Shown piece after piece: positions 44,057-53,442 of a stretch of DNA of 64,000 nt; the stretch's first letter is position 1, and each line of letters begins with the position of its first letter. A program made the translations under genes and the position numbers. Where the stretch lies: contig DASXES010000002.1 in NCBI GenBank assembly GCA_036489975.1, positions 21,223-85,222 of the forward strand, read 5' to 3'. The stretch is from Roseiarcus sp036489975. GTDB taxonomy: Bacteria; Pseudomonadota; Alphaproteobacteria; Rhizobiales; Beijerinckiaceae. The notes beneath the pieces were generated by a model, which was not told the origin of the DNA, made no database searches, and worked only from the letters and a program-made list of their open reading frames with translations.

Positions 44057-45997
44057 ATGAGGGAGCTCAAACGCAAAAAGGACGCAGACCTTCCCATGGA
44101 TTCGCCGCCGCAGGCACGGGTCCCGCTTGGCGCCGACCAGAAGCCCCGGGCCGCGCTTTCATCCCCGGACCGGCGTTCGCCGGACTACGGCGTTCGGCGC
44201 CTCACTAAGCTGCTCGGTGTGGCGAGAATGCTGACATCCGAACTCGATCTGGCCGAGATCGTGCGTCAGGTGCTCGTTCGCGCGATTGAAGTGATACCGG
44301 CCGCCGACGCGGGCACCCTCTACTTGGCCGACCCGGAAACCGGCCGCCTCATCGTCTCGGATTCGGTCGGTTTCGGGCCCAGCATTTTCAAGCTTTCGCT
44401 CGAGCCGGGCGAAGCTGCCGCGGGAAGAGCCTTTGTCGCCGGGCGCGGGACGATCTATCCCGATCCGGAAGCCGTTCAAGAGGCCGTCGTCAACGCCAAA
44501 CCGGAAACCTACCGCGATTTTTGCAAGGCAAGCCTGCGCTCCCCGAAGGCCGCGATGGCGGCGCCGCTGATCTTCAAGGGCGCGCGCCTCGGCGCGCTCG
44601 TTGTCGACGCTCTCCTGGGCGAAACAGCTTTTACGCCGACCGACCTCGCGATGCTCGAGGACTTCGCGCAGATCGCGGCGATCGCGATCGTCAACGCGCA
44701 GATCTATGGCTCCGAGCACACCAAGCGGGTGCGGCTTGAAGTGCTCAACGACGAGATCACCCGTCAGCGAGACGATTTGAACAAGCGCCTTTCCGCGCTC
44801 GACTCGATGTCGGAGATCGCGCGGCAGGAACTCGGCCTTCCCACGCTCGCAACCCGTCTCGCGGACCTCACGTCGTCGCGCGCCTATATTCTCGATGGGC
44901 TTGCGCGGGTCCGCTCCGCCGAACCCAACCAGACCAACACCGAGCATCTGAAGGAACTGTTGCGCTCGGAGCGCTGCCTTGAGCTCCTGCGTCGCGTCGC
45001 GCAGGATCACCATCGCCACACGGCCGATGTCGGCGGCGTTCAGCTTACCGTCAGTCCGATCGTGAGCGGCCCGGATCTCCTCGGCCATGTGCTATTGGAG
45101 GCGGCCAACCCGACTTCGCTCAATGTCAATGAGGCCCTGTCCGACATGGCGGCGCTCATCGCCTCGACAGTGTTCGTCCGCGAACGGGCGCTTGAAGAAG
45201 GGCTTGGGCGACGGCGGGCCGACCTTCTCACCAGGCTCCTCGACGGCGACGCGCCGAAGAGCGCGTCCTCCTTCAAGGCGCTGCCGCCGCCGTTGCGCCT
45301 CGCGGTCGGCAAGATCCGCGCGAAGGGCTCCGACCAGGGTCAAGGGCGCGCCGACGTCAATATTCTGCGCGAGGTCCGCTCAGTCGCGGAACAGATGTTG
45401 CGGACCTCTGCAGTCGCTACCGTCGCCGCGATTTACGGCGAAAACGTTGTGCTCGCCTGGTCGGTCGCGCAGCGGGAAAGCCGGTTCAACGCGACGGAGA
45501 AACTCGAGGCGATCGCCTCGCTGGTCGAGTCGTCAACTGGCGTGCGGGTCCGCTTCGCGGTGACCGAGGCCGTCAGCGATCCCCAGCTTATTCCCCAGTG
45601 CTATCAGGAAGCCCGCCTTGCCGCGGAAATACGGCCCTGGCAGGGAAGCGCCGTCGTCGACGCGGAGGGTTTGGGCGCCTATCGGTTCATCATCGGCGCG
45701 AGCTCGAGCCGGCATGTGCTGGACTTCTGCCGGCGGACGCTCGGCAAGGCGATCGAGCACGACGACAAGCGAAACGGAGAGCTGATCGGGACGCTGCGAA
45801 CGTACTTTGAGAACAACTCGAGCGTCTCGCTCGCCGCCCAGGTTCTTGGCGTGCACGTCCACACCGTCCAATATCGGCTGAGCCGGCTTGAGGAACTGAC
45901 CGGGCTGAAGCTCCGGAACGCCGAGGAACGCCTCACGCTGGAGCTGGCGCTGCGCATTCTCGAGCTCGCCGGCCCGGCTCAGGCGAGCGCCGAGTAG
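44057..45997 (+). CDS. GAF-domain transcriptional regulator with PucR-type HTH
   Basis: 646 residues from the ATG at 44057 (GGGGAGG upstream). Residues 65-225 form a GAF sensor domain (LDLAEIVRQVLVRAIEVIPA, AGTLYLADPETG, AAPLIFKGARLGALVVDA). A coiled-coil-like stretch (about 230-260) and a second degenerate sensor region (about 260-380) lead to a GGDEF-like/CdaR region (about 400-530). The C terminus has the PucR-family helix-turn-helix ENNSSVSLAAQVLGVHVHTV with QYRLSRLEELTGL (about 585-620). It lies just after araD on the same strand and may control the sugar operon; its effector is unknown. Confidence 0.88.
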   Translation: MRELKRKKDADLPMDSPPQARVPLGADQKPRAALSSPDRRSPDYGVRRLTKLLGVARMLTSELDLAEIVRQVLVRAIEVIPAADAGTLYLADPETGRLIVSDSVGFGPSIFKLSLEPGEAAAGRAFVAGRGTIYPDPEAVQEAVVNAKPETYRDFCKASLRSPKAAMAAPLIFKGARLGALVVDALLGETAFTPTDLAMLEDFAQIAAIAIVNAQIYGSEHTKRVRLEVLNDEITRQRDDLNKRLSALDSMSEIARQELGLPTLATRLADLTSSRAYILDGLARVRSAEPNQTNTEHLKELLRSERCLELLRRVAQDHHRHTADVGGVQLTVSPIVSGPDLLGHVLLEAANPTSLNVNEALSDMAALIASTVFVRERALEEGLGRRRADLLTRLLDGDAPKSASSFKALPPPLRLAVGKIRAKGSDQGQGRADVNILREVRSVAEQMLRTSAVATVAAIYGENVVLAWSVAQRESRFNATEKLEAIASLVESSTGVRVRFAVTEAVSDPQLIPQCYQEARLAAEIRPWQGSAVVDAEGLGAYRFIIGASSSRHVLDFCRRTLGKAIEHDDKRNGELIGTLRTYFENNSSVSLAAQVLGVHVHTVQYRLSRLEELTGLKLRNAEERLTLELALRILELAGPAQASAE

Positions 45998-46120
45998 CGC
46001 GCGCTCTGGCAAGCCGCACAATCTCGCTCTCCGCCATTCGGCCAGATCGCCATCGCCTTTCGACACGGCCGCGCGCCAGACTGACCGTCCAGTCGTCCAA
46101 TAGCCCACCGGAGGAAACGC

Positions 46121-46981
46121 GTGCCCTATCCCCCGTTCTCGATCAGCGAGACCACCACCTACCCGGCGACCTTCGAAGAGGATCTCGCCGCCTATAAGAC
46201 CGCCGGCGTCGAGGGCATAGGCATCTGGGAGTTCAAGCTGCCCAAAGGGCAGGACGAGCGGAGCCTCGAGGCGCTGCAAGCGTCAGGGCTTAAGGCGACC
46301 ATCTGCGTTCCGGAAGTTCCTTGCATCATGCCCGACGCCTACTTTCGCGAGCCTCGGGACCCGCTTTCGCGCCGCAAGGCGCTTTGCGCCGCGATCCGCC
46401 GGTTCGCCTTCTTCAAGCCGGTGGGCGTGATGGTGCTTTCCGGCGCTCCGGGCGACGATCCCGTCAAGGACCGCCGCACGATCGTCGAGGGTCTGAAAGC
46501 CGCCGCGGACGCGGCGGGCGAGGCCGGCGTCGAGCTCGGCTTCGAGGCGATCCGGAAGGACGCCGGCTCCATCATCTCGACCCTGCCGGAGACCCTCGGC
46601 CTCCTTGAGGATATCGGCGCCCCCAATATCCGCGTCATCTTCGACGCCTGGCATTTCTGGGACCTGCCAAACATCGTCAGCGATCTGCAAAAGTACGCCG
46701 ACCGGTTTATCTGCATCCAGGTCAACGACCGGCGCCGCCCGCGCAGCTGGGCCGACAGGCTGCTTCCTGGCGACGGCGACCTCGACCTCCCGGCATTTTT
46801 CGGCGCGCTGGACGCCGGCGGCTTCAAGGGCTGGTATGATCTCGAAGTCTTCTCGGACGACGGACGTTGGGCCGAGGCGTACCCCGATTCCATCTATAAG
46901 CTCAAACCCGTCGACGTGGCCACGAAGGCCGTCGCGGGCTTCCGAAAGGCATGGGACAGGCGCAAGGCCCCGGCTGGGTAA
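46121..46981 (+). CDS. Sugar phosphate isomerase/epimerase family protein
   Basis: 286 residues from the GTG at 46121 (GGAGGAAA upstream). A TIM-barrel of the xylose-isomerase-like family (AP_endonuc_2): KTAGVEGIGIWEFK, GVELGFEAIRKD (metal Glu), VIFDAWHFWDLPN (metal Asp and His), FICIQVNDRRRP and WYDLEVFSDDG (last metal Glu). Family members isomerise or epimerise keto-sugars and inositol derivatives or act as dehydratases. The gene stands alone on the plus strand, between the regulator and the convergent MFS gene, and could serve either neighbouring cluster. Confidence 0.85.
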   Translation: MPYPPFSISETTTYPATFEEDLAAYKTAGVEGIGIWEFKLPKGQDERSLEALQASGLKATICVPEVPCIMPDAYFREPRDPLSRRKALCAAIRRFAFFKPVGVMVLSGAPGDDPVKDRRTIVEGLKAAADAAGEAGVELGFEAIRKDAGSIISTLPETLGLLEDIGAPNIRVIFDAWHFWDLPNIVSDLQKYADRFICIQVNDRRRPRSWADRLLPGDGDLDLPAFFGALDAGGFKGWYDLEVFSDDGRWAEAYPDSIYKLKPVDVATKAVAGFRKAWDRRKAPAG

Positions 46982-46993
46982 AGCTGGGCGGAA

Positions 46994-47016
46994 GCGGAGC
47001 CAGGGGATAGCTCCGC
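46994..47016. terminator. Hairpin after the isomerase/epimerase gene
   Basis: A perfect seven-base stem GCGGAGC (46994-47000) and GCTCCGC (47010-47016) with a nine-base loop. It lacks a T-run, so it is only a possible terminator, placed 12 bp after the stop and before the convergent MFS gene. Confidence 0.35.
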
Positions 47017-47139
47017 CGCGGCATTGTACGCACAGACGCTGTGTTCGATTTTGCGCGCGACTCAATCTTTTCAGTCGCTTGACCTCATTTTTCTGCAACT
47101 CGAATCGGCCGCGCCATCCACGCTATTGTACTAAATATC

Positions 47140-48336
47140 TCAGTATAATATCCATTCGGCCTCACTTCCGGACCGCCTCGCGCGAAAGGCGAGCGCGAAG
47201 GCGACGATCAGGAGCGGCAGGAGCGCCCACGGCAACGCGCCGGCGCCGAGCCGATTGAGAAGAAATCCGCCGATGACGCCGCCCCCCGAGATGGCGAGGT
47301 TCCACGTCACCACGAGCAGCGATTGAGCGACGTCGGCGCCGTCGCCGGCCGCAGTCGCAAGCGCCGTCTGGAACAGCGTGGCGCAGCCACCGAAGGCGAT
47401 CCCCCAGGCTGCTATGCCGACGAAGACGACCGCCGGATCGCTCCCCGCAAGCCCCAGCGCCAGCGAAGCGCCCGCGAAGATGAGGCTGCTCGCGAGGATG
47501 AGCGGCCGCAGCCAGCGGTCGACCCAAAGCCCGGTGATCCAGATGCCCGCCATCGCGGCGAAGCCGAATACGAGGAGCACAAGGTCGACGCGCTCGCCCA
47601 ATCCCGCTCGCGCCACGAAGGGCGCGATATAGGTGTAGAGGATGTTATGGGCGAGGACGAAGGCGAAGGCGATCATCAGCACGGCCTGAACGCTCGGACT
47701 CGCGAGCGCCTGACGCACCGAGGCGCGCTTTCCCGCCGCGAGCCCGGGAAAATCGGGCAGGCCGAAAATGATCCAGGTTATGAGGGCGAGCGCAAAGGCG
47801 CTGAGCGCGCCGAATGTGGCGTGCCACCCGATCGCCTTGCTTAGGAAGGTTCCGGCCGGAACGCCGATCGACATCGCAACCGACACGCCGACCATCGCGA
47901 TCGCGATCGCCCGGCCGCGCAGGTTGGGCGGCGCCATGCGCGAGGCGTAGCCCGGCAGCAACGCCCACAGGAGGCCGGCGCCGGCGCCGGCGCAGAAGCG
48001 GGCCCCGAGGGTCAGCGCATAGTCGTTCGACACCGATGTGACGATGTTGCCCGCCGCGAAGCCGCAGATCGCGGCGAGCAGCAGGGGCTTGCGCCGCACC
48101 CCCTGCGTCATCGCCGCGACCGGAATCGCCACGATGAGGGAGGCGATCGCGTATACGGTGACGAATTGTCCGGCCGCGGCCTCGGACACGCCGAGGTCGT
48201 GAGCCATCTGCGGCAGGAGGCCGGCCGGAAGGGCTTCCGTGAGAATGCTGACGAAGCTCGTGGTCGCCAGCGCCAAAAGGCCGAAGAGAGGCAGGCGGGC
48301 AGGCGCCGTCCGGTTGGCCGCGGAAGAAGCTGTCAC
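47140..48336 (-). CDS. MFS transporter
   Basis: 398 residues from the GTG at 48336. A longer upstream frame is low-complexity and overlaps the aldo/keto reductase gene. Twelve hydrophobic segments can be counted, with the MFS loop motif AMTQGVRRKPLLLAA between helices 2 and 3 and GYASRMAPPNLRGRAIAIA. The pattern resembles AraJ/YdhP-type drug or sugar efflux proteins. It is the last gene of the minus-strand catabolic cluster and may export an intermediate or take up a related compound. Confidence 0.85.
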   Translation of the reverse strand: MTASSAANRTAPARLPLFGLLALATTSFVSILTEALPAGLLPQMAHDLGVSEAAAGQFVTVYAIASLIVAIPVAAMTQGVRRKPLLLAAICGFAAGNIVTSVSNDYALTLGARFCAGAGAGLLWALLPGYASRMAPPNLRGRAIAIAMVGVSVAMSIGVPAGTFLSKAIGWHATFGALSAFALALITWIIFGLPDFPGLAAGKRASVRQALASPSVQAVLMIAFAFVLAHNILYTYIAPFVARAGLGERVDLVLLVFGFAAMAGIWITGLWVDRWLRPLILASSLIFAGASLALGLAGSDPAVVFVGIAAWGIAFGGCATLFQTALATAAGDGADVAQSLLVVTWNLAISGGGVIGGFLLNRLGAGALPWALLPLLIVAFALAFRARRSGSEAEWILY

Positions 48337-48437
48337 GATATTTCCGCCCGGGTTGGCTGTCAGATCTTGGGTTGGCGACGGAGGCCGGGCGCGAGAGAAG
48401 ACGAGGGGGGGGTGGGATCGGCGGCCCCCGGCGAGGC

Positions 48438-49454
48438 CTAGGCTCCGCCCGGCAGGGGCGCCTTCGGATGAATGAGGCCCTGTTCGCGCAGCTCCCGCCA
48501 CAGCTCGGGCGGAATTGGCGTCTGCATGAGCCTGACGTTGTCCTTGATCTCGCTCGAGGCTTTCGCGCCGGTGAGAACCTGCGCAACGACGGGGTGCCCG
48601 AAGGGGAACTGAATCGCCGCGGCCGGCAGCGGAACGTCGTATTTCTGGCAGACGGCTTTGATCTTCAGTGCCTTCTCGATCATCTCCGGGGGCGCGGCCA
48701 TGAAGTCGAAGGTCGAGTCCGGCTTCGGATCGTAGAGGATGCCGGTGTTGTAGGGACTGCCGATGATGACCGAGATCGTCTTGCGCTGGCAGAGCGGCAG
48801 AACCTCGTCGATCGCCGACTGATCGAGAAGCGTGTAGCGCCCGGCGATGAGGAAACAGTCGAAGGCGCAGGCCTCGCCGAGATCGATCAGCACCTGGTTG
48901 ACCTGGGCGCCGACGCCGGCGGCGGTGATGACGCCCTCGTCCCTGAGCTCGGCGAGCACCGGATAAGCCTCGCTGATCGCCTGTTTCGAGTGGTCGACCC
49001 CGCTCGCAAGCTCGACGATGTCGTGGATGTGGGCGATGTCGATGCGTTCGAGCTTGAGCCTCTCCAAGCTCTCCACCAGCGACTGGCGCGTCGCCGCCGC
49101 GCTATAGTCGTAGACGCTGCGCAGGGCGCCCGCGGGCCTTCCTTTGGGAAAGTAAACGGCCTCGGCGAACGGATCTTCCGGCGCGTCCGCCCTCAGCAGC
49201 CGGCCGACCTTGGTCGAGATCACGTAATCGCTGCGATCGAACTTCGACAGCGCGCGGCCAAGCCGGATCTCGGACGTGCCGAAGCCGTAATAGGGCGAGG
49301 TGTCGAAACTGCGCACGCCCGCGTCCCAGGCGGTCCTGATGATCTCGCTCCACGGATCGTCCTCATGCAGCGCCCCGAGAAGGCCGGTGCCGAGGCCGAG
49401 GCGGGTGACCTTGAGCTTCGTCTTGCCTATCGCGACTTTTTCGGCGGGATTCAT
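48438..49454 (-). CDS. Aldo/keto reductase, aldose-dehydrogenase type
   Basis: 338 residues. KVTRLGLGTGLLG, the catalytic Asp-Tyr region VRSFDTSPYYGFGTSE, STKVGRLL (Lys), and IDIAHIHD (His) are all present. The sequence resembles D-threo-aldose/L-fucose 1-dehydrogenases, which oxidise sugars to lactones with NAD(P). The lactone could be opened by the SMP-30 enzyme at 61526. It lies 22 bp downstream of the permease gene. Confidence 0.88.
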   Translation of the reverse strand: MNPAEKVAIGKTKLKVTRLGLGTGLLGALHEDDPWSEIIRTAWDAGVRSFDTSPYYGFGTSEIRLGRALSKFDRSDYVISTKVGRLLRADAPEDPFAEAVYFPKGRPAGALRSVYDYSAAATRQSLVESLERLKLERIDIAHIHDIVELASGVDHSKQAISEAYPVLAELRDEGVITAAGVGAQVNQVLIDLGEACAFDCFLIAGRYTLLDQSAIDEVLPLCQRKTISVIIGSPYNTGILYDPKPDSTFDFMAAPPEMIEKALKIKAVCQKYDVPLPAAAIQFPFGHPVVAQVLTGAKASSEIKDNVRLMQTPIPPELWRELREQGLIHPKAPLPGGA

Positions 49455-49476
49455 CGGGTGACCTTTTGAGTTCGCT

Positions 49477-50487
49477 TCACATGCGCGACCGGCCGCGCGC
49501 GCTGAGCTTGGCGAGAATGATCGCCACGAGCAGCACCGCGCCGTCGAAAACCGGCTCGGTGTAGGAGGAGGCGCCGAGCATGAAGAGGCCGGTCGTGCCG
49601 AGGCCGACGAGATAGACGGCGATCACGGTGCCCCAGATGTTGTACTGCCCCGGCCGGATCGAAGTCGCGCCGAGAAAGGCCGCGGTGAAGGCCGGCAGAA
49701 GCATCGTCTGCAGCACGCTCGGGTTGGCGGAGCCGACGCGGGCGGACTGAACGACGCCGCCAAGTCCCGCCATCACGGCGGAGGCGACGAAAACGAGGAC
49801 GACGAGGCGGTCGACCTTGATGCCGACCAGGCGCGCGCCCTCCTCGCCTCCGCCGATCGCGTACATGTAGCGGCCGAGCGGCCGGTATTCGAGGATGTAC
49901 CAGGCGATCAGCGCCACAATGATCACGTAGACGAACGGCAGCGGGATTCCCGCGACGCGCGACTGGCCGACAGCCAGAAACAACTGCGGAACGTCCTGGT
50001 AGATGGTGGCGCCGCCCGAATAGATCTCCGAGGCGCCGAACAGAAGCGAGCCGGCGGCGAGCGTCACGACCAGAGAGTTCAGCCGGGCGTAGGCGACCAG
50101 AAGCCCGTTCGCCAGTCCGACGAGAGCGGAGGCGACAAGGGCGACCAGGATCGCGAGCCAAACCGGCGCATGGTTGAAGGATAAAAGTCCGACGACGAGG
50201 AGGCTGGCGAAAGTCGCCATGAAGCCAGCCGAGAGATCGAACTGCTGGACGATCAGGGGCAGCGTGACGCCGATCGCAATCATCGCCAGCGCCGCGCTTC
50301 CGGTCAGGATGGAGCCGGCGTTGGCGAGGGTGGGAAAGGTGTCGGGCCTCAGAAGCGAGAAGGCGGCCGCCAGCAGGATCAGCGCGATGAGAAGCCCATA
50401 ATTGTAGAGAATTGACCAGGCTCGCCCAAGCCCGGCGCGCAGCGCGCCGCTCCGACCCTCACGCTCCATGCTCGATGCGTGCGGCAT
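49477..50487 (-). CDS. RbsC-type sugar ABC transporter permease
   Basis: 336 residues from the ATG at 50487; Met7 at 50469 is an alternative. Eight to ten hydrophobic segments, with IAIGVTLPLIVQQFDLSAGF (the ribose-permease pattern, although the usual GGIDLS is altered to QQFDLS) and YAIGGGEEGARLVGIKV, the ATPase-contact loop. The start overlaps the upstream ATPase gene by 29 bp. It forms an importer with the two upstream genes. Confidence 0.92.
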   Translation of the reverse strand: MPHASSMEREGRSGALRAGLGRAWSILYNYGLLIALILLAAAFSLLRPDTFPTLANAGSILTGSAALAMIAIGVTLPLIVQQFDLSAGFMATFASLLVVGLLSFNHAPVWLAILVALVASALVGLANGLLVAYARLNSLVVTLAAGSLLFGASEIYSGGATIYQDVPQLFLAVGQSRVAGIPLPFVYVIIVALIAWYILEYRPLGRYMYAIGGGEEGARLVGIKVDRLVVLVFVASAVMAGLGGVVQSARVGSANPSVLQTMLLPAFTAAFLGATSIRPGQYNIWGTVIAVYLVGLGTTGLFMLGASSYTEPVFDGAVLLVAIILAKLSARGRSRM

Positions 50488-52036
50488 GCGCTGCGTCTCC
50501 TTTCTCTTCGACCGAACCGTCGTTCATGCGATAGGCCTCGGCGAGCACTTCCGGCAGGCTGAACGGCGGCTCGGCGAATTCCGCGCTGATCCGTCCGGCG
50601 TTCATCACGATGATCCGGTCGGCGTATTTGACCAGTTCCTCGATATCCGATTCGAGCCATAGCACCGCGAGCCCGTCGACCCGCGCGCGCTCCTTGATCG
50701 TCGTCATCAGGTCGTGTTTCGTGCCGATGTCGATCGCCTGGGTCGGCTCGTCGAGGATGACGAGCTCAAGCGGCAGTTGCAGCCATTTTCCCAGTGCGAC
50801 CTTCTGCTGGTTGCCGCCCGACAGGACGCCAACCGGCGCCACAGGGTCGGCGGGACGGATCTGAAACGAGCGGATCGCCTTCATCGCGGCCTCCCGCACC
50901 CGCCTGGGGGAGAGCCCGTACCATTGGTTGAGCCGATCGGCGGCGGTGATGGTGATGTTCTCCTGAACCGAGAGCCCGGGAAAGAGACCGGCGCGGCGAT
51001 CCTGCGGGATGTAGCCGACGCCTTTGGAGGAGCGCACGCCGCCGACCGGCTTGCCGTTGACCCGCACCTCGCCCGCAGTCCGCCCCTGCAGGCCATAGAC
51101 GATCCGGCCAAGCTCCGATCGGCCGGAGCCGATGAGCCCGGTGACGCCCAGAACTTCGCCGCGATGCACTTTCAGGCTGAGACGGGTCAGCCGCCGCGAA
51201 CTGACCTCGTCGACCTCGAGCACGACGGCGTCGGCCGCCGAGCGGGAGCGCGCGACGGCGGGCGCGGCCGGGCGGCCCGGCCTGGCGCCGGCGCCGGTGA
51301 TCAGCCGGCTGAGGTCGTCGCCACTGAGCGTCGACAACGGGCCCGTAAACGCTTCGCGGCCGTCACGCAGCACCGTTACGGCGTCGGCCGCCTTGTAAAC
51401 CTCGTCCAGCCGGTGCGTCACATAGACGATCGGCAGGCCGCGCGCCTTCAGCGCGACGAGCCGCGCGAGGAGCTTCGAGGCTTCCGACTGGGGCAGGCGC
51501 GCGGTCGGCTCGTCGAGCACGAGGATGCTGCGCGAATGGTCGAGATGGTCGAGGGCGCGGGCGATCGCGACCAGAGTTCGATCGACCGGACCGAGATGGG
51601 CGACGCGTTCGCGCGGCGAGGCATCGACGCCGACGCTTTCGAGCTCGCGCCGCACGCGCTCTTCCTCGCGCCGCCACCGGATGCCGCCGACGGAATCGCG
51701 CACATAGCCGCGCTCGAGCGCGAGGTTGTCCATGATGGAAAGATCGGGGATGAGGGCAAGGTCCTGGTGGACGAAGCGGAGCCCGGCCGCCCTTCCCTGC
51801 TCGGCGAGCCTGTTGGGGTTCAGCGCCTCGCCGTGAATCGTGACGGCGCCCGCGTCGAGCAGATGATAGCCCGCGAGAGCCCGGATCAGCGTCGACTTGC
51901 CCGACCCATTGGCGCCGAGCAGCGCGCAGATGCTTCCCGCGGCGACGCTAAGACTCACATTGTCGAGCGCGAGCGCGTTTCCGAAGCGCTTCGTCGCTCC
52001 AGTCACCATCAGGGCTGTCGGCTTCTCGTCCGTCAT
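50459..52036 (-). CDS. RbsA-type sugar ABC transporter ATP-binding protein
   Basis: 525 residues from the ATG at 52036. Two ABC domains: Walker A ALLGANGSGKST (about residues 36-47) and SILVLDEPTARLP in the first; GLIGSGRSELG, SGGNQQKVALGKW and LVILDEPTQAIDIG in the second. In the first domain the Walker B region has Ala-Arg-Leu after the acidic Glu, as in many RbsA. It powers the importer. The substrate is set by the binding protein upstream and is unknown. Confidence 0.92.
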   Translation of the reverse strand: MTDEKPTALMVTGATKRFGNALALDNVSLSVAAGSICALLGANGSGKSTLIRALAGYHLLDAGAVTIHGEALNPNRLAEQGRAAGLRFVHQDLALIPDLSIMDNLALERGYVRDSVGGIRWRREEERVRRELESVGVDASPRERVAHLGPVDRTLVAIARALDHLDHSRSILVLDEPTARLPQSEASKLLARLVALKARGLPIVYVTHRLDEVYKAADAVTVLRDGREAFTGPLSTLSGDDLSRLITGAGARPGRPAAPAVARSRSAADAVVLEVDEVSSRRLTRLSLKVHRGEVLGVTGLIGSGRSELGRIVYGLQGRTAGEVRVNGKPVGGVRSSKGVGYIPQDRRAGLFPGLSVQENITITAADRLNQWYGLSPRRVREAAMKAIRSFQIRPADPVAPVGVLSGGNQQKVALGKWLQLPLELVILDEPTQAIDIGTKHDLMTTIKERARVDGLAVLWLESDIEELVKYADRIIVMNAGRISAEFAEPPFSLPEVLAEAYRMNDGSVEEKGDAAHAARIEHGA

Positions 52037-52122
52037 CGTTTGCGGCTCGCGAAAAGGCGGGCAGGCGAGACGCCGCGGGAGATCCGTCCTCTCTCCCGCG
52101 GCGGTTCGCGGCCCGCCCGCGC

Positions 52123-53256
52123 TTACTGAACGCCCCACATTTTCGCGTAGTGCGCCTTATAATCGATTCCGCCTTGCCATCCCTCCTTGCGGTCCTCCGC
52201 CGTCAGGTCCGCGAGGTTGCTCTTGTCGAACAGCCGCACCGGGATTTTCTGATCGACGAACGGCTGACCCTGCATGAGGCGGTTGGCGGTGTCGACCGTG
52301 GCCCACGCTTCCCAGTCGCGCGGGTCGGCGATGCAGACACGCTGCACCTTGCCGTTCTTGATGAGCTCGAGGTTCTGGGCGTTGCAGTCGAAGCCCGCTC
52401 CGGAGATATCGCCCTGCAGGCCGCGCGCGATGAGATCGGTCGCCACATTCGCCATGCAGAAATCATAGCACCAGACCCAGTTGATCTTGGGGTCGCGCTG
52501 CACCGCGGCGGCGGCGAGCTGCGCGGGCTGAGAGTTGATCTGCGCGATGGTGAAATCCTCGACCGTCACCTTGCACTCGGGGCAGGTCTTCGGATCGGAG
52601 AGCCTGCTCTTGGTGCCAGCGAACTGGCCGTACTGGACGACGGTCGTCTCCGGATTGTTGAGCAGGAGCGCGTCGACCTTGCCGTCGGACTTCCAGATCA
52701 TGTAGTCGCCAATGAGCTCGCCGGTCTTCAGCCAGTCATGCGAGATGTCGGGAATCTGGCTCAGCGCCTTGCGCTCGGCGGTGTAGAACGGCTGGCCGAG
52801 CGTCACGACCGGAATCTTGGCGGCGATGGCTCGCTTGACGCCCTCGTTGACCTGGATCGGATCGATGAGGATCATGATGATCGCGTCGTATTTGCCGTCC
52901 ACCGCGGCGTTGATGGCGGCGAGCTGCTTGCCGGTGTCGGCCTGGCCGTCGAGCACCGTCGGGACCCAGCCGATCTTCTTGGCGGCCTCGGTCGCGGCGC
53001 GCGCTGGGCGGTTGCAGCCCTCGGTGAGCAGCGCGCACGGGATGATGGCGACGCGCTTCCCCGCGATCGGCTTGGGCCCGGTCGTCGGACCCTCCCACTG
53101 GCTCGGCGACGACAGCGCGGCCTCAGCCGCTTTTTGCGCCGCCGCGACGGCGGCCGCGGCGTCCTGACTATACGCGACGCCAACTTGGCCGCAGGCGAAG
53201 GCGAACGACAGCCCCAACAGGGCCGCGATCGCCAGCAGTCTCTTCCCGATCGGCAT
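52123..53256 (-). CDS. Periplasmic substrate-binding protein of the unknown-substrate importer
   Basis: 377 residues from the ATG at 53256 (GGAGG 5 bases upstream). A signal peptide (LLAIAALLGLSFAFACG ending AYSQ) is followed by an Ala-rich helix and a peripla_BP_4-type fold: KRVAIIPCALLTEGCNRPA, GQADTGKQLAAINAAVDGKY, PVVTLGQPFYT and GAGFDCNAQNLELI. Several cysteines in the mature part (IPCALLTEGC, TCPEC, WCYDFC) are unusual for this family and may form disulfides. It is distant from ribose- and xylose-binding proteins, so the ligand may not be a simple sugar. Confidence 0.88.
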   Translation of the reverse strand: MPIGKRLLAIAALLGLSFAFACGQVGVAYSQDAAAAVAAAQKAAEAALSSPSQWEGPTTGPKPIAGKRVAIIPCALLTEGCNRPARAATEAAKKIGWVPTVLDGQADTGKQLAAINAAVDGKYDAIIMILIDPIQVNEGVKRAIAAKIPVVTLGQPFYTAERKALSQIPDISHDWLKTGELIGDYMIWKSDGKVDALLLNNPETTVVQYGQFAGTKSRLSDPKTCPECKVTVEDFTIAQINSQPAQLAAAAVQRDPKINWVWCYDFCMANVATDLIARGLQGDISGAGFDCNAQNLELIKNGKVQRVCIADPRDWEAWATVDTANRLMQGQPFVDQKIPVRLFDKSNLADLTAEDRKEGWQGGIDYKAHYAKMWGVQ

Positions 53257-53385
53257 TTTTTCCTCCACTTCGATTAGCCCGACTTGTTCTTCCCGCGGGC
53301 TCCGCCCGGAGCTAACACCCGAGGCGCCGCGCAATATATGGCCGATGCGCCAAAGACGCCGCGCACCCATTGGTCAATAGGCCAT

Positions 53386-53426
53386 GATCTTATGAGAAGA
53401 CGCCTCGATCTTATGAGAAGACGCCT
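53386..53426. repeat. Two tandem copies of a 21-base unit
   Basis: GATCTTATGAGAAGACGCCT occurs at 53386-53405 and again, after one C, at 53407-53426, without mismatch. It sits in the 186-bp gap between the CocE-like gene and the binding-protein gene, just upstream of the latter's leader. Confidence 0.95.
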
Positions 53427-53442
53427 GGCCGCTCGCAAGGCA

